Assembly (NCBI GenBank): GCA_963755755.1
Contig: CAVWLJ010000015.1
Span: 33,953 to 97,952 of the forward strand
Source of the DNA: DATKNA01 sp963755755
Lineage (GTDB): Bacteria; Actinomycetota; Actinomycetes; Actinomycetales; Kineosporiaceae
Reading direction: 5' to 3'
Length of the DNA: 64,000 nucleotides
The notes below the pieces were generated by a model, which was not told the DNA's origin, ran no database searches, and saw only the letters and a list, made by a program, of their open reading frames with translations. Below, one piece after another: positions 40,874 to 50,399 of the stretch (positions within the stretch are counted from its first letter, which is position 1; the number at the start of each line of letters is the position of its first letter). Position numbers and translations under genes: made by a program.

Positions 40874-41478
40874 TCAAACTCCTGCTCGCGGACGACCAGG
40901 CCCTCGTGCGCGGCGCGCTGGCCACGCTGCTCGCCCTCGAGCCGGATCTCGAGGTCGTCGCCGAGGTCGGCCGCGGGGACGAGGTCGTGGCCGCCGCCCG
41001 CGAGGCCCGGCCGGACGTCGCGCTGCTCGACGTCGAGATGCCCGGGCTCGACGGCATCGGCGCGACCCGGGAGCTGCGGGCCGCGGTACCCGCGTGCAAG
41101 GTGCTCGTCGTCACGACGTTCGGGCGGCCGGGCTACCTGCGCCGCGCGCTCGAGGCCGGGGCGAGCGGGTTCGTGGTCAAGGACACGCCGGCCCGTCAGC
41201 TCGCGGACGCCGTCCGCCGGGTGCACGCCGGCCTGCGCGTGGTCGACCCCACGCTGGCGGCCGAATCGCTGGCTGCCGGCTCGAGTCCGCTGACCGCCCG
41301 CGAGACCGAGGTGCTGCGGGCGGCGCAGGACGGCGGAACCGTCGCGGACCTCGCCGCGACCCTGCACCTCTCCGAAGGCACGGTGCGGAACCACTTGTCG
41401 TCGGCGATCGGCAAGACGGGCGCCCGCACCCGGGCCGAGGCCGTCCGGCTGGCGGAGGATGCCGGCTGGCTCCTCTGA
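40870..41478 (+). CDS. Response regulator, NarL/DesR family
   Basis: The receiver domain has LLLADDQALVRGAL, the phosphorylated Asp in VALLDVEMPGLDGI, and the signalling Lys in GFVVKDTPARQLA. The C-terminal LuxR helix-turn-helix reads LTARETEVLRAAQDGGTVAD and LSEGTVRNHLSSAIGKTGAR. GTG at 40870 overlaps the kinase stop; GTG at 40864 is an alternative. It most likely controls the ABC genes upstream. Confidence 0.93.
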   Translation: MIKLLLADDQALVRGALATLLALEPDLEVVAEVGRGDEVVAAAREARPDVALLDVEMPGLDGIGATRELRAAVPACKVLVVTTFGRPGYLRRALEAGASGFVVKDTPARQLADAVRRVHAGLRVVDPTLAAESLAAGSSPLTARETEVLRAAQDGGTVADLAATLHLSEGTVRNHLSSAIGKTGARTRAEAVRLAEDAGWLL

Positions 41479-41531
41479 CTCGCCCTCGATCACGGCGGGA
41501 GGGGCGGGAGGTGTCGGAGGCAGCTGAGACA

Positions 41532-42698
41532 ATGCCGGGCGTGCCCACCCGACGACTGAGGATCGGACCCTACGAGGTCGGTGCGCCCGTGGTGCTCGCG
41601 CCGATGGCGGGCATCACGAACCAGGCGTTCCGGCGGCTGTGCCGTGAGCACGGCGCCGGCTTCTACGTCAGCGAGATGGTGACGTCGCGGGCCCTGCTGG
41701 AGCGCAACGACGAGTCGCTCCGCCTCGTCGCGCACGACGCCGACGAGCACCCGCGCAGCGTGCAGCTCTACGGCGTCGACCCGGGCACGGTCGCCGCCGC
41801 CGTCCGCATGCTCGCGGACGAGGACCGCGCCGACCACATCGACCTCAACTTCGGCTGCCCGGTCCCGAAGGTCACCCGCAAGGGCGGGGGCTCCGCCCTG
41901 CCCTGGAAGCGCGACCTCTTCGCGGCGATCGTCGCGCAGGCCGTCCGGGCGGCGAACGGGCGGCCGGTCACCGTCAAGATGCGCAAGGGCATCGACCCCG
42001 ACCACCTCACCTATCTCGAGGCCGGCCGCATCGCCGAGGCCGAAGGCGCGTCCGCCGTCGCGCTGCACGCACGCACGGCGCTCGACTTCTACTCCGGCAC
42101 CGCCGACTGGTCCGCCATCGCGCGCCTGAAGGAGGCCGTGACCGACGTCCCGGTGCTGGGCAACGGCGACATCTGGTCGGCCGACGACGCGCTCCGGATG
42201 GTCGCGGAGACCGGCTGCGACGGGGTCGTCGTCGGCCGCGGCTGCCTCGGCCGCCCGTGGCTGTTCGCCGATCTCGTCGCAGCGTTCGAGGGCCGCGACG
42301 AGCGCGTGCGGCCGACGCTCGGCGGCGTCCTCGCCACGTTGCGACGCCACCTCGTGCTGCTCGTGGAGCACTACGCGTCGGTCTACCCGGCGGACGCCGA
42401 ACGCCGCGCCTGCCGCGACATCCGCAAGCACATGGCCTGGTACCTCAAGGGATACGCGGTCGGGCACGAGACCCGCGCCGCGCTCGGGCTGGTCGAGTCG
42501 CTGGCCGGGTTCGACGCGCTCGTCGCCGGGCTGGACGCCGACCAGCCGTACCCCGGAGAGCCGGCCGAGGGGCCGCGCGGCCGGACCAACGCCGCCCGCG
42601 GCGTCGCCCTGCCGGAGGGCTGGCTCGAGAGTCGTGAGCTCGACGGCGTCGGCGCGGAGTCGCTGCGAGCCGCCGAGCTCTCCGTCTCCGGTGGATGA
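41532..42698 (+). CDS. dus: tRNA-dihydrouridine synthase (Dus family)
   Basis: This FMN enzyme reduces uridine to dihydrouridine in tRNA. Family motifs are VVLAPMAGITNQAFRRLC, SVQLYGVDP, DLNFGCPVPKVTRKGGGSAL with the catalytic Cys, and VGRGCLGRPWLFADL. It is about 388 residues, of the nifR3/DusB type. The frame is intact. ATG 41532 and GTG 41541 are both possible starts. Its stop overlaps the dgt GTG. Confidence 0.94.
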   Translation: MPGVPTRRLRIGPYEVGAPVVLAPMAGITNQAFRRLCREHGAGFYVSEMVTSRALLERNDESLRLVAHDADEHPRSVQLYGVDPGTVAAAVRMLADEDRADHIDLNFGCPVPKVTRKGGGSALPWKRDLFAAIVAQAVRAANGRPVTVKMRKGIDPDHLTYLEAGRIAEAEGASAVALHARTALDFYSGTADWSAIARLKEAVTDVPVLGNGDIWSADDALRMVAETGCDGVVVGRGCLGRPWLFADLVAAFEGRDERVRPTLGGVLATLRRHLVLLVEHYASVYPADAERRACRDIRKHMAWYLKGYAVGHETRAALGLVESLAGFDALVAGLDADQPYPGEPAEGPRGRTNAARGVALPEGWLESRELDGVGAESLRAAELSVSGG

Positions 42699-43938
42699 GA
42701 TTCGCGGGTACACCGCCGACGACCAGCTGCGTCACCTGCCCGAACGGCCCAAGCAGGGCCGCCGCGGGCCGTTCGCGCGTGACCGCGCCCGCGTCGTCCA
42801 CTCCTCGGCCCTGCGCAGACTCGCCGGCAAGACCCAGGTCGTCGGGCCGGGCACGGACGACTTCGTCCGCAACCGCCTGACCCACAGTCTCGAGGTCGCC
42901 CAGATCGGCCGTGATCTTGGCCTGGCGCTCGGCTGCGACGGTGACGTCGTGGAGGCGGCGTGCCTGGCGCACGATCTCGGGCACCCGCCCTTCGGGCACA
43001 ACGGCGAGGCCGCGCTCGACGCCTTCGCCGCGGACGCCGGAGGCTTCGAGGGCAACGCGCAGACCCTGCGGGTGCTGACGCGGCTGGAGCCGAAGGTCGT
43101 CGACGTCGTCACCGGCGCTCCCGGTGGACTCAACCTGACCCGGGCCGTGCTCGACGCCTGCACGAAGTACCCGTGGCCGCGAGGGCAGGGGCCGGCGTCG
43201 GTGTCGCCGGCGAAGTTCGGCGTCTACGCCGACGACGGGGACGTCTTCGCGTGGCTCCGGACGAACACGCCGGGTCGGCGCCGCTGCCTCGAGGCGCAGG
43301 TCATGGATCTGGCGGACGACGTGGCCTACAGCGTCCACGACGTCGAGGACGCCATGGTCGGCGGCCACCTCGACCCGCGCCGGCTGGCCGATGCCGAGGA
43401 GGTCGCGCGGGTGGCGGCGCAGACCTGCTCCTGGTACCTGCCGACCGCCACCGCGGACGAGGTGGCGGAGGCGCTGGGGCGGTTGCGCGCGCTGCCGGCA
43501 TGGGTGGGGGAGTTCGACGGGTCGCACCGCGCCCTGGCCGCGCTCAAGGACATGACCAGCGAGCTCATCGGACGCTTCAGTCGGTCTGCGGAGCGGGCGA
43601 CGCGGGCGAGGTTCGGGGACGGCCCGCTGGTGCGGTACGGCGCCGACGTCGTCGTGCCTCGCGAGACCGTCGTGGAGATCAACACGCTCAAGGGCGTCGC
43701 CGCCGTGTTCGTGATGACGGCCGTCGAGCGACAGCCGATCTACGTGCAGCAGCGCGAGATGCTCACCGAACTGGCCGAGGCCGTGCTCGCCGCGGCGCCC
43801 GCGGCCCTCGAGCCGTCGTTCGCGGCCGCCTGGTCGGGCGCTCCCGACGACGCGTCGCGCGTGCGCGTCGTGGTCGATCAGGTCGCCTCCCTGACCGACG
43901 GCAGCGCCGTCGCCTGGCACCGCCGCCTCTGCCCCTGA
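42692..43938 (+). CDS. dgt: dGTP triphosphohydrolase-like HD protein
   Basis: This HD-domain enzyme hydrolyses dNTPs to nucleosides and triphosphate. Metal-binding motifs are VHSSALRRLAGKTQV, RLTHSLEVAQIGRDLG and LAHDLGHPPFGHNGE, followed by VMDLADDVAYSVHDVEDA. It has about 415 residues and an intact frame. The GTG at 42692 overlaps the dus stop by seven bases. The dus-dgt-dnaG order is conserved in many Actinobacteria, here with one inserted gene before dnaG. Confidence 0.93.
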
Positions 43939-43971
43939 CGCACCCCGCGCTCGACCAGCTGTTCGGCGGCG

Positions 43972-44060
43972 ACGTCCAAGATCATGCTCCAGATATGGAC
44001 ACCGAAAGGTCCTCGCGAAGATCGAGAAGTGTCCATTCCTGGAGCATGATCTTGGGGACG
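43972..44060. repeat. Intergenic palindrome with GATCATGCTCCAG arms
   Basis: CAAGATCATGCTCCAG on the left (43977-43992) pairs perfectly with CTGGAGCATGATCTTG on the right (44038-44053), then two mismatched bases and eight more paired bases (ATGGACAC). CGTCC/GGACG extends the outside after a 2-nt bulge. The loop is about 26 nt. It follows dgt and precedes the AbiEi-like gene. It shares GATCATGC with the elements at 34525 and 37304 but has a different body. Confidence 0.75.
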
Positions 44061-44155
44061 TGGCTGTCCACAGGGCCGAGCCACCTCGTCCCGTCGTCCA
44101 CAGCTGCATCGGGCGGGGCTGGGTCGCGAGCGACAGGTTCACCATCCTCGAGCAC

Positions 44156-45142
44156 GTGACCGCAGACCCCGCCGAGATCGCCACTTCCCTCGGGCTCGTC
44201 GTGAGCCGCAGCGAGGCACGCGCTGCCGGGCTCGGCGACCGGCGCATCTCCCGGCTTCTGGCCGGCGGCCGCTGGCTCTCCCTCGGTCACGGTCGAGCCG
44301 CACCGACGACTGCCTTGGACGAGCACCGACGATGGCGGGCCGAAGTGGTCGCTGCCGTCACGGCCCAACGTCGTGACCTCGTGCTCAGCCACGCGCATGC
44401 GGCCCGCGCCTGGGGCCTGCCCGCGCCGCTCGGCGGCTGGCCGATCATGACCTTCACGGCGGCTGCGGGCCCGACGCGCTACCGAAGCGGCCTCCGCATC
44501 GGCGTCGCACCGCTGCCCGAGCCGGACGTCGCGGCCATGGGTCGAGTCCGCGTGACGTCGCCATCACGAACCGTCCTGGACTGCGCGCGGTCCTTACCCG
44601 GCCCGGACGCCCTGGCTGTCGCCGATCGCGCGCTCCGCCTCGGGATGGTCTCGGCCGCCGAACTCCAGGAGGTTGCCGCGCGTCAGCAGGGGTGGCCGGG
44701 CGCGCCGCAGGCCCGCCGGGTCCTCGAGCTGGCCAGCGGTCGCCGTGAGACGCCGATCGAGTCGTGGTCCGGATGGTCCTTCGAGGACCAGGGCCTTCCC
44801 AGGCCGCTCTGGCAGATGATCGTCCTCGACGTCGACGGCGTGTTCGTCGCCAGGCCCGATGCACTGTGGGCGGGTGGGATCGTCGGCGAGGCCGACGGCC
44901 GCCTGAAGTACCGGCTCCGGGCGCTGGAGCGTGGCGGCGTGAACGCCGACGCGCTGGGGTCCGCCTTGGACGACGAGCGACGGCGCGAGCTCGAACTCCG
45001 GCGGCTCGGAGCGAGGGTCGTCCGGTGGGGGGCCGTCGACGTCCGCGTCCCGCGTCGTGCCCGCGCGCTGGCCGAGCATCTCCGGGCGGAGATCGCCGGG
45101 GCGGACGCCGGCAGGTTCCGGGGCACGGTGATCGGGGCGTGA
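44156..45142 (+). CDS. AbiEi-antitoxin-like protein with C-terminal DUF559-type region
   Basis: An N-terminal winged-helix part (LGLVVSRSEARAAGLGDRRI, LLAGGRWLSLGHG) resembles type IV antitoxins of the AbiEi family. The C-terminal part, PLWQMIVLDVDGVF and VGEADGRLKYR plus RRLGARVVRWGAVDV, resembles the DUF559/Vsr-like endonuclease fold seen in such orphan genes. No AbiEii toxin is adjacent. I start it at GTG 44156 because an earlier GTG at 44060 lies at the foot of the palindrome. The frame is intact. Confidence 0.6.
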   Translation: MTADPAEIATSLGLVVSRSEARAAGLGDRRISRLLAGGRWLSLGHGRAAPTTALDEHRRWRAEVVAAVTAQRRDLVLSHAHAARAWGLPAPLGGWPIMTFTAAAGPTRYRSGLRIGVAPLPEPDVAAMGRVRVTSPSRTVLDCARSLPGPDALAVADRALRLGMVSAAELQEVAARQQGWPGAPQARRVLELASGRRETPIESWSGWSFEDQGLPRPLWQMIVLDVDGVFVARPDALWAGGIVGEADGRLKYRLRALERGGVNADALGSALDDERRRELELRRLGARVVRWGAVDVRVPRRARALAEHLRAEIAGADAGRFRGTVIGA

Positions 45143-45304
45143 ATGCCTACACTCGCGGCGATGGGTGCGGCGGACGCGGTGCGGGTCAGGCGGGGCGGGA
45201 TCGGCGACGCGCCCGCCCTGGCCGGCGCGCGCTGGTCCTGCTGGCGCAGCCTGCGGCTTCGACGGCGCCGGGCAGATCCGGCGGCTCAGCCTCCGGTGCC
45301 GGCC

Positions 45305-47264
45305 GTGAGGATCCGCCGGGAGGACGTCGACCACGTCCGCGAGCGCACCCGCATCGACGAGGTCGTCGGCGAGCACGTGACGCTGAAGAGCGGCGGCGTG
45401 GGCTCGCTCAAGGGGCTGTGCCCGTTCCACGACGAGAAGACCCCCTCGTTCCACGTCCGTCCGGCGCTCGGGCGTTGGCACTGCTTCGGGTGCGGCAAGG
45501 GCGGGGACGTCATCGCCTTCGTCCAGGAGGTCGACCACCTCGGCTTCACGGAGGCGGTCGAGCTGCTCGCCTCCCGGCTCGGCTACCAGCTGCACTACGA
45601 GGACGACGACGGCCGCGGCGGGGCCCGTCGCGAGCAGGTCGGCCAGCGGCAGCGCCTGGTCGAGGCCAACCGCATCGCCGCGGAGTTCTACGCCGAGCAG
45701 CTGGCGTCCGCCGGCGACGCGGTCACCGCCCGCCGGTTCCTCGCCGACCGCGGGTTCGACCGCGACGCCGCGGCACACTTCGGCGTCGGCTTCGCCCCTC
45801 GTAGCGGTGAGGCGTTGCTCCGGCACCTGCGGGGGCGCGGCTTCACCGAGGACGACCTCGTCGGCAGCGGCCTCGCCGGTCGTGGCCAGCGCGGGACTCT
45901 ACGACCGTTTCCGGGGCCGGCTCGTCTGGCCGATCAGGGACGTCACCTCCGACGTCGTGGGCTTCGGTGCCCGTCGCCTGTTCGACGACGACCGCATCGA
46001 GGCGAAGTACCTGAACACGCCGGAGACGGCCGTCTACAAGAAGTCCCACGTGCTCTACGGCGTCGACCTGGCCAAGAAGGAGATCGCCCGCGAACGCAAG
46101 GCCGTCGTCGTCGAGGGCTACACCGACGTCATGGCCTGCCACCTCTCCGGCGTGGAGACCGCCGTCGCCACCTGCGGCACCGCCTTCGGCCCCGACCATC
46201 TGCGGATGATCCGAAGACTCATCGGCGACGAAGCCGGGAAGGGTTCCATCGCCTTGACCAGCGACACGTTCGCCCGGTCTGTGATCTTCGTCTTCGACGG
46301 CGATGCCGCGGGCCAGAAGGCTGCGGAACGGGCTTTCTCCGGAGATCAGGGGTTCACCTCTCAGACGTACGTCGCTGTCGCGCCCGACGGGCTCGATCCG
46401 TGCGACCTGCGCCGGGAGCGCGGGGGAGACGCGGTTCGGCAGCTGATCGAGCGTCGCCAGCCGATGTTCGAGTTCGCCATCAGATCGGCGATCGACCGCC
46501 TGGAGCTGGACACGGCCGAGGGGCGGATCCAGGCCCTGCGCACGGCAGCCCCGGTGGTTGCCCAGATCAGGGACAACGCGCTGCGCCCCGAGTACGCCCG
46601 CCGCCTCGCCGGCTGGCTGGGCATGGAGGTCGAGCCGGTCACCCGCGCTGTCTCCCAAGCGGCTCGGGCCGTGAACCAGGCGTCCCGTCAAGCCGCCGGC
46701 GGCCAGGAGGGTCGCCGGGGAGCGACCGGGGGAGGCCAGTCGCCGGCGGACGCGGGGCCCCCGGGGCTCACCGCTCCGGCGCCCGACCCCCGCGACCCGG
46801 TCGCCCGCGTCGAGCGCGAGGCGCTCGAGTGCCTCCTCCAGGTGCCGGCCCTGGTCCCGCAGGAGGACGCCGACGCACTCGGCGACCACGCGTTCGAGGT
46901 CCCTGCCTACCGCGCGGTCCACCAGGCGGTCCGGGCGGCCGGCGGGATCGCGCAGGCCCGCACGCTCAGTGGTACCGCCTGGGCCGAGGCCGTTCACGAG
47001 CAGGCCCCGCTCGCGCTCGCCCCGCTCGTCACCGAACTCACCGTCACCCCGCTGCCCGCGGACACCGACGAGGCCCTGGCCCGCTACGCGGTGTCCGTCG
47101 TCCTTCGGCTGGGCGAGGTCGAGCTCTCCCGCCGGATCGGCGCCCTGCGCAGCCGGGTGCAACGGCTCGAACCGGACGATCCGGCGTCCGGCCAGGCCTT
47201 CGCCGAGCTCCTCGCCGCCGAGAGCGCCCGACGAGCCCTCCGGGAGCGCATCACCGGAGCGTGA
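45305..47264 (+). CDS. dnaG: DNA primase DnaG, one frame break
   Basis: DnaG synthesises RNA primers. The CHC2 zinc finger reads CPFHDEKTPSFHVRPALGRW then CFGCGKGGD, and the TOPRIM domain has VVVEGYTDVMACH and VFDGDAAGQKAAERAF. The C-terminal helicase-binding region follows a disordered linker. A doubled wobble base at 45875-45878 (GCC/GCG) breaks the frame before VVASAGLYDRFRGRLVWPIR. GTG 45305 or 45296 fits the family start RIRREDV; the frame is open back to ATG 45161, which lies 6 nt after a TACACT box, so the mRNA may begin there. Confidence 0.94.
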
Positions 47265-47320
47265 GGGTCGTCACCTGTGCGGGTGATTATGTCCGGCGCC
47301 AGGACGCCGATGAATCCGCC

Positions 47321-48226
47321 ATGACGGCCGAGCAAGACGAAGCGGGCTTCACGCTCGTCGAGGTCGTCATCTCCATGGTCCTGCTCTCGATCCTGCTCAG
47401 CTCCGTCGCCGTGCTCTTCATCGGCGGGATCAAGCACGGAGCCGGCCTGCAGAAGCGGCAGACCGCGGTCGTCCTCGCGCAGCAGGCGATCGAATCGGCG
47501 CGCGCCGTGACGGCCACGGCCGACTCCCAGGGGTGCGTCAAACTCCTCCAGGGCCGGACCAAGGCGCTCATCGACGCGCAGTGGAGCACGGCTCCCAGCG
47601 GTGTGACCTCGGTCACGGACGAGGCGTGGACGCCGACGGGCTGCAGCGGGCCGATCATCCTGCCGCTGCAGGGCGCGGTCGCCGGGCTGGGGTCCGTGAG
47701 CGATCCCGTCGTCGTCGGCGGCCAGAGCTACACGCTCACCACCTACGTCGGTACGTGCGTCCTCACCGCCGCCCGCGACGCCTGCCTGCAAGCCACCGCC
47801 GTCCCGGGCGGCACCACCACCATGTACCGGATCGTCGCCCGGGTGACCTGGACGGGCACCGGCTGCGACGCCGGCACCTGCGCCTACTCGACGTCGACGC
47901 TCGTGGACAGCTCGCCCGACCCCGTCTTCAACGTGCGCGGCGCCAGCGCCCCGGTCGCGGCGGCGGACACCGTCTGCCTGGCCGGCGGGAGCCCCGGCAC
48001 GATCAACGTCCTCTCCAACGACACCGGCGCGCTCGGCCCGAGGCCGGTCACCGTCGTCTCGGCGCCGAGCAAGGGCACCCTCAGCTCGACGATCTCGACC
48101 GGCATCGGCGGCTACACCCCGCAGACGGGCGCCACGGGCACCGACACCTTCAGCTACTACGACACCGACGTGAACGGGCTGCTCACCTCGACCGTCACCG
48201 TCACGATCACGATCGGCGGGTGCTGA
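47321..48226 (+). CDS. Type IV pilin-like protein with Ig-like C-terminal domain
   Basis: The prepilin signature GFTLVEVVISMVLLSILL begins ten residues after the ATG, with the prepilin peptidase site before FTLVE. The remaining 270 residues form a secreted domain. The last 80 (APVAAADTVCLAGGSPGTIN, LSNDTGALG, GTDTFSYYDTDVNGLL) match the Ig-like/cadherin-like Big_9 repeat pattern. It is a minor pilin or pseudopilin. It follows dnaG by 56 nt with its own possible promoter (GATTAT at 47285-47290). Confidence 0.85.
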   Translation: MTAEQDEAGFTLVEVVISMVLLSILLSSVAVLFIGGIKHGAGLQKRQTAVVLAQQAIESARAVTATADSQGCVKLLQGRTKALIDAQWSTAPSGVTSVTDEAWTPTGCSGPIILPLQGAVAGLGSVSDPVVVGGQSYTLTTYVGTCVLTAARDACLQATAVPGGTTTMYRIVARVTWTGTGCDAGTCAYSTSTLVDSSPDPVFNVRGASAPVAAADTVCLAGGSPGTINVLSNDTGALGPRPVTVVSAPSKGTLSSTISTGIGGYTPQTGATGTDTFSYYDTDVNGLLTSTVTVTITIGGC

Positions 48227-48828
48227 CGCTGGAGACCCCACGCACCGAGCACGACGGGGGCTTCAGCCTCGTGGAGATCACCGTCGCGATGGCCGTGTTC
48301 GCGGTCGTCCTGCTCGTCTTCGTCGACGCCGTCCGCGTCATGACGACCTCGCTCATGCGGGTGTCGGCCGCCACCACGTCCGCGACCCAGACCCGCGCCG
48401 CGGCCGACGTCCTGGGCCGCCAACTCGGCTACGCCTCCGCCGCCAACCTGCCGGTCGCCGCGAACGGGAACTGGTACTTCGAGTTCGAGAGCGACGCGGT
48501 GAAGGCCGGCGCCGACCGGCAGTGCACGCAGTGGCGCTACCAGACCTCGTCCGGTCTGCTGCAGTACCGGACCTGGAGCGTCGTCACGCTCGTCTCCTCG
48601 TCGTGGACGACGGTGGCGAAGTCCGTCGTCAACGACCCCGTCACGCAGCAGCCGTTCACTCTGCTCGCCAGCGACGCGGGGTTCAGCGTCATGCGCGTCG
48701 CGGTGAACCTCCAGCTGCGCAACGCCGGCGTCCTCGTCCAGAGCCAGGGGCAGTACACGATGCGCAACTCGCTCGACGCAGCCGTCCCGACCGCGAGCAC
48801 CGTCTGCACCCAGTTGGGGCGACCATGA
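48220..48828 (+). CDS. Type IV minor pilin-like protein (PilW/GspJ-like)
   Basis: GGFSLVEITVAMAVFAVVLL is a prepilin cleavage and hydrophobic N-terminal segment after 13 residues. The 190-residue extracellular part contains WRYQTSSGLLQYRTWSVV, an extended-strand pattern like PilW/GspJ minor pilins. GTG at 48220 overlaps the previous gene by seven bases and its TGA overlaps the next ATG. It acts with the flanking genes in pilus priming or tip assembly. Confidence 0.8.
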   Translation: MLTLETPRTEHDGGFSLVEITVAMAVFAVVLLVFVDAVRVMTTSLMRVSAATTSATQTRAAADVLGRQLGYASAANLPVAANGNWYFEFESDAVKAGADRQCTQWRYQTSSGLLQYRTWSVVTLVSSSWTTVAKSVVNDPVTQQPFTLLASDAGFSVMRVAVNLQLRNAGVLVQSQGQYTMRNSLDAAVPTASTVCTQLGRP

Positions 48829-50357
48829 TCAGGAAGATGCATCCGCGCGACGACTCCGGCGTCGCCATGTTCTTCGTCATCGCGTGCATGGTCATCTCCG
48901 CCGGGCTGACGGTGGGGCTGCTCGGCGTCCTGCTCAGCGAGCTCGTCCCCACCGCCTACGAGCGCAAGAGCGAACGCACCATCGCCGCCTCGCAGGCCGG
49001 TCTGCAGACCGGCCTGGCGGCCGTCAAGCAGGCCTGGACGACGACGACCGGCTCGACCCGGAACGGCGACGTCAGCAGGCTGCCCTGCTACGGCACCTCG
49101 AACCCGCTGCTGGGGCAGACCGGGGGCCTCGACGCCGGCCAGAACGCCGTCTCGTACCAGGTCACGGTCTCGTACTTCACGGTCAACCCGTCCGGGCAGA
49201 CCGACACCTGGCGCGCGGCCAACGCCCTCCCGTGCACGTCCGGCTCCGGCCCCACCGGCGTCCCCGTCTACGCGCTGGTGCAGGCGCTCGGCTCGACCCA
49301 GGCGAACCTCGTGCCCAGCACCTGGGGCAACCGCTCGAGCGAGGCCGTGTACATGCTCAACCGCACCGACCAGGCGGTGCTCGGCGGCCCGATCCACAGC
49401 GACCTCATCGCCACCACCACGAAGAACCTCTGCTGGCAGGCGTCGACCTACCCGGCCTCGGTGGGGACGACGGTGCAGCTCGCCACGTGCGTCGCGGGCA
49501 ACGCCGCGCAGACCTGGTCCTATCGCAGTGACTACTCGATCGTGCTGAGCGCGACGCAGGACATGACGACGTCACCGCCGTCCGGCGGCCTGTGCATCGC
49601 CTCCACCGGAAGCGGCAACAGCGTCACCGACGTCAGCCTGCAGAGCTGCGTCAGCGGCACCTGGCGGCAGCTGTGGGCCTACGACGACAGCGGTCAGTTC
49701 CAGGGCGTCAACCCCCCGGTGACCTCTCTCTCCGGCAAGTGCCTCACCACGAACAACGTCTGGGCGCTCGGCACGATCCTGACCGTGGCGAACTGCAACG
49801 CCCCGGTCGACAACTGGACGCCGGACGCGACCGTCGGGGCCGGTGCCGCCGGAGCCCCCACGCAGCAGCTCATCAACTACGGCGAGTACGGGCGCTGCCT
49901 GGACATCTCGAACTGGAACCTCAACACCACCTGGCTCATCGACTACCCCTGCAAGCAGGACCCGACGAGCAGCGTCGGCTGGAACCAGCGGTGGATCTGG
50001 GACAGCGCCTCGACCCGGGAGCTGCAGTCGAACACGTCCAGCGGCCTGTACTGCCTGACCACGTCGACCACGCTCGGCGCCTACGTCGTCGTGCGCGCGT
50101 GCGACAGCAGCCGCACCGACCAGAGATGGACCATGCTCGGCGACACGGGCAACCGCTCGACGTCGTACACGATCGTCGACGCCTACGGGAACTGCCTGTC
50201 CCTCGGTCCGGCCGGGCCGGGCCGGCCCGACCTGAGCTCCTGGTCGTCGATCACCGTCGACACCTGCGACGGGACGTACAAGCAGAAGTGGAACGCTCCG
50301 CCGCTGCCCGCCGGCGCCAACGTCGTGGGGGAGCGCGAGACGACCGGCGGGCGCTGA
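48825..50357 (+). CDS. PilX-like pilin fused to ricin-type beta-trefoil lectin
   Basis: The N-terminus (DDSGVAMFFVIACMVISAGL, then TVGLLGVLLSELVPTAYE) is a PilX-type membrane anchor. From about residue 200 the protein carries two ricin B-type beta-trefoils, marked by QxW-type motifs QTWSY, RQLWAY, QRWIW, QRWTM and KQKWN and by paired cysteines. Total length is 510 residues. Ricin-type domains bind galactose or other sugars. Position at the end of a three-gene pilin operon suggests an adhesin at a pilus tip. The frame is intact. Confidence 0.82.
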   Translation: MIRKMHPRDDSGVAMFFVIACMVISAGLTVGLLGVLLSELVPTAYERKSERTIAASQAGLQTGLAAVKQAWTTTTGSTRNGDVSRLPCYGTSNPLLGQTGGLDAGQNAVSYQVTVSYFTVNPSGQTDTWRAANALPCTSGSGPTGVPVYALVQALGSTQANLVPSTWGNRSSEAVYMLNRTDQAVLGGPIHSDLIATTTKNLCWQASTYPASVGTTVQLATCVAGNAAQTWSYRSDYSIVLSATQDMTTSPPSGGLCIASTGSGNSVTDVSLQSCVSGTWRQLWAYDDSGQFQGVNPPVTSLSGKCLTTNNVWALGTILTVANCNAPVDNWTPDATVGAGAAGAPTQQLINYGEYGRCLDISNWNLNTTWLIDYPCKQDPTSSVGWNQRWIWDSASTRELQSNTSSGLYCLTTSTTLGAYVVVRACDSSRTDQRWTMLGDTGNRSTSYTIVDAYGNCLSLGPAGPGRPDLSSWSSITVDTCDGTYKQKWNAPPLPAGANVVGERETTGGR

Positions 50358-50376
50358 TCCGCTGATCCGCTGATCG
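50353..50376 (+). repeat. Three tandem 8-bp copies of GCTGATCC
   Basis: GCTGATCC occurs twice and GCTGATCG once in direct tandem, beginning within the stop codon of the lectin pilin gene and running into the promoter of the next gene. Slippage in such a run could shift the end of the pilin frame, but the stop lies in the first copy. A role is not clear. Confidence 0.5.
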
Positions 50377-50399
50377 GTGGCGTGGCTACGCTGGCGGGC

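Noticed and set aside
44060..44155. An upstream start for the AbiEi-like gene at GTG 44060
   Set aside because: The codon lies at the foot of the palindrome and the added residues carry no family sequence.
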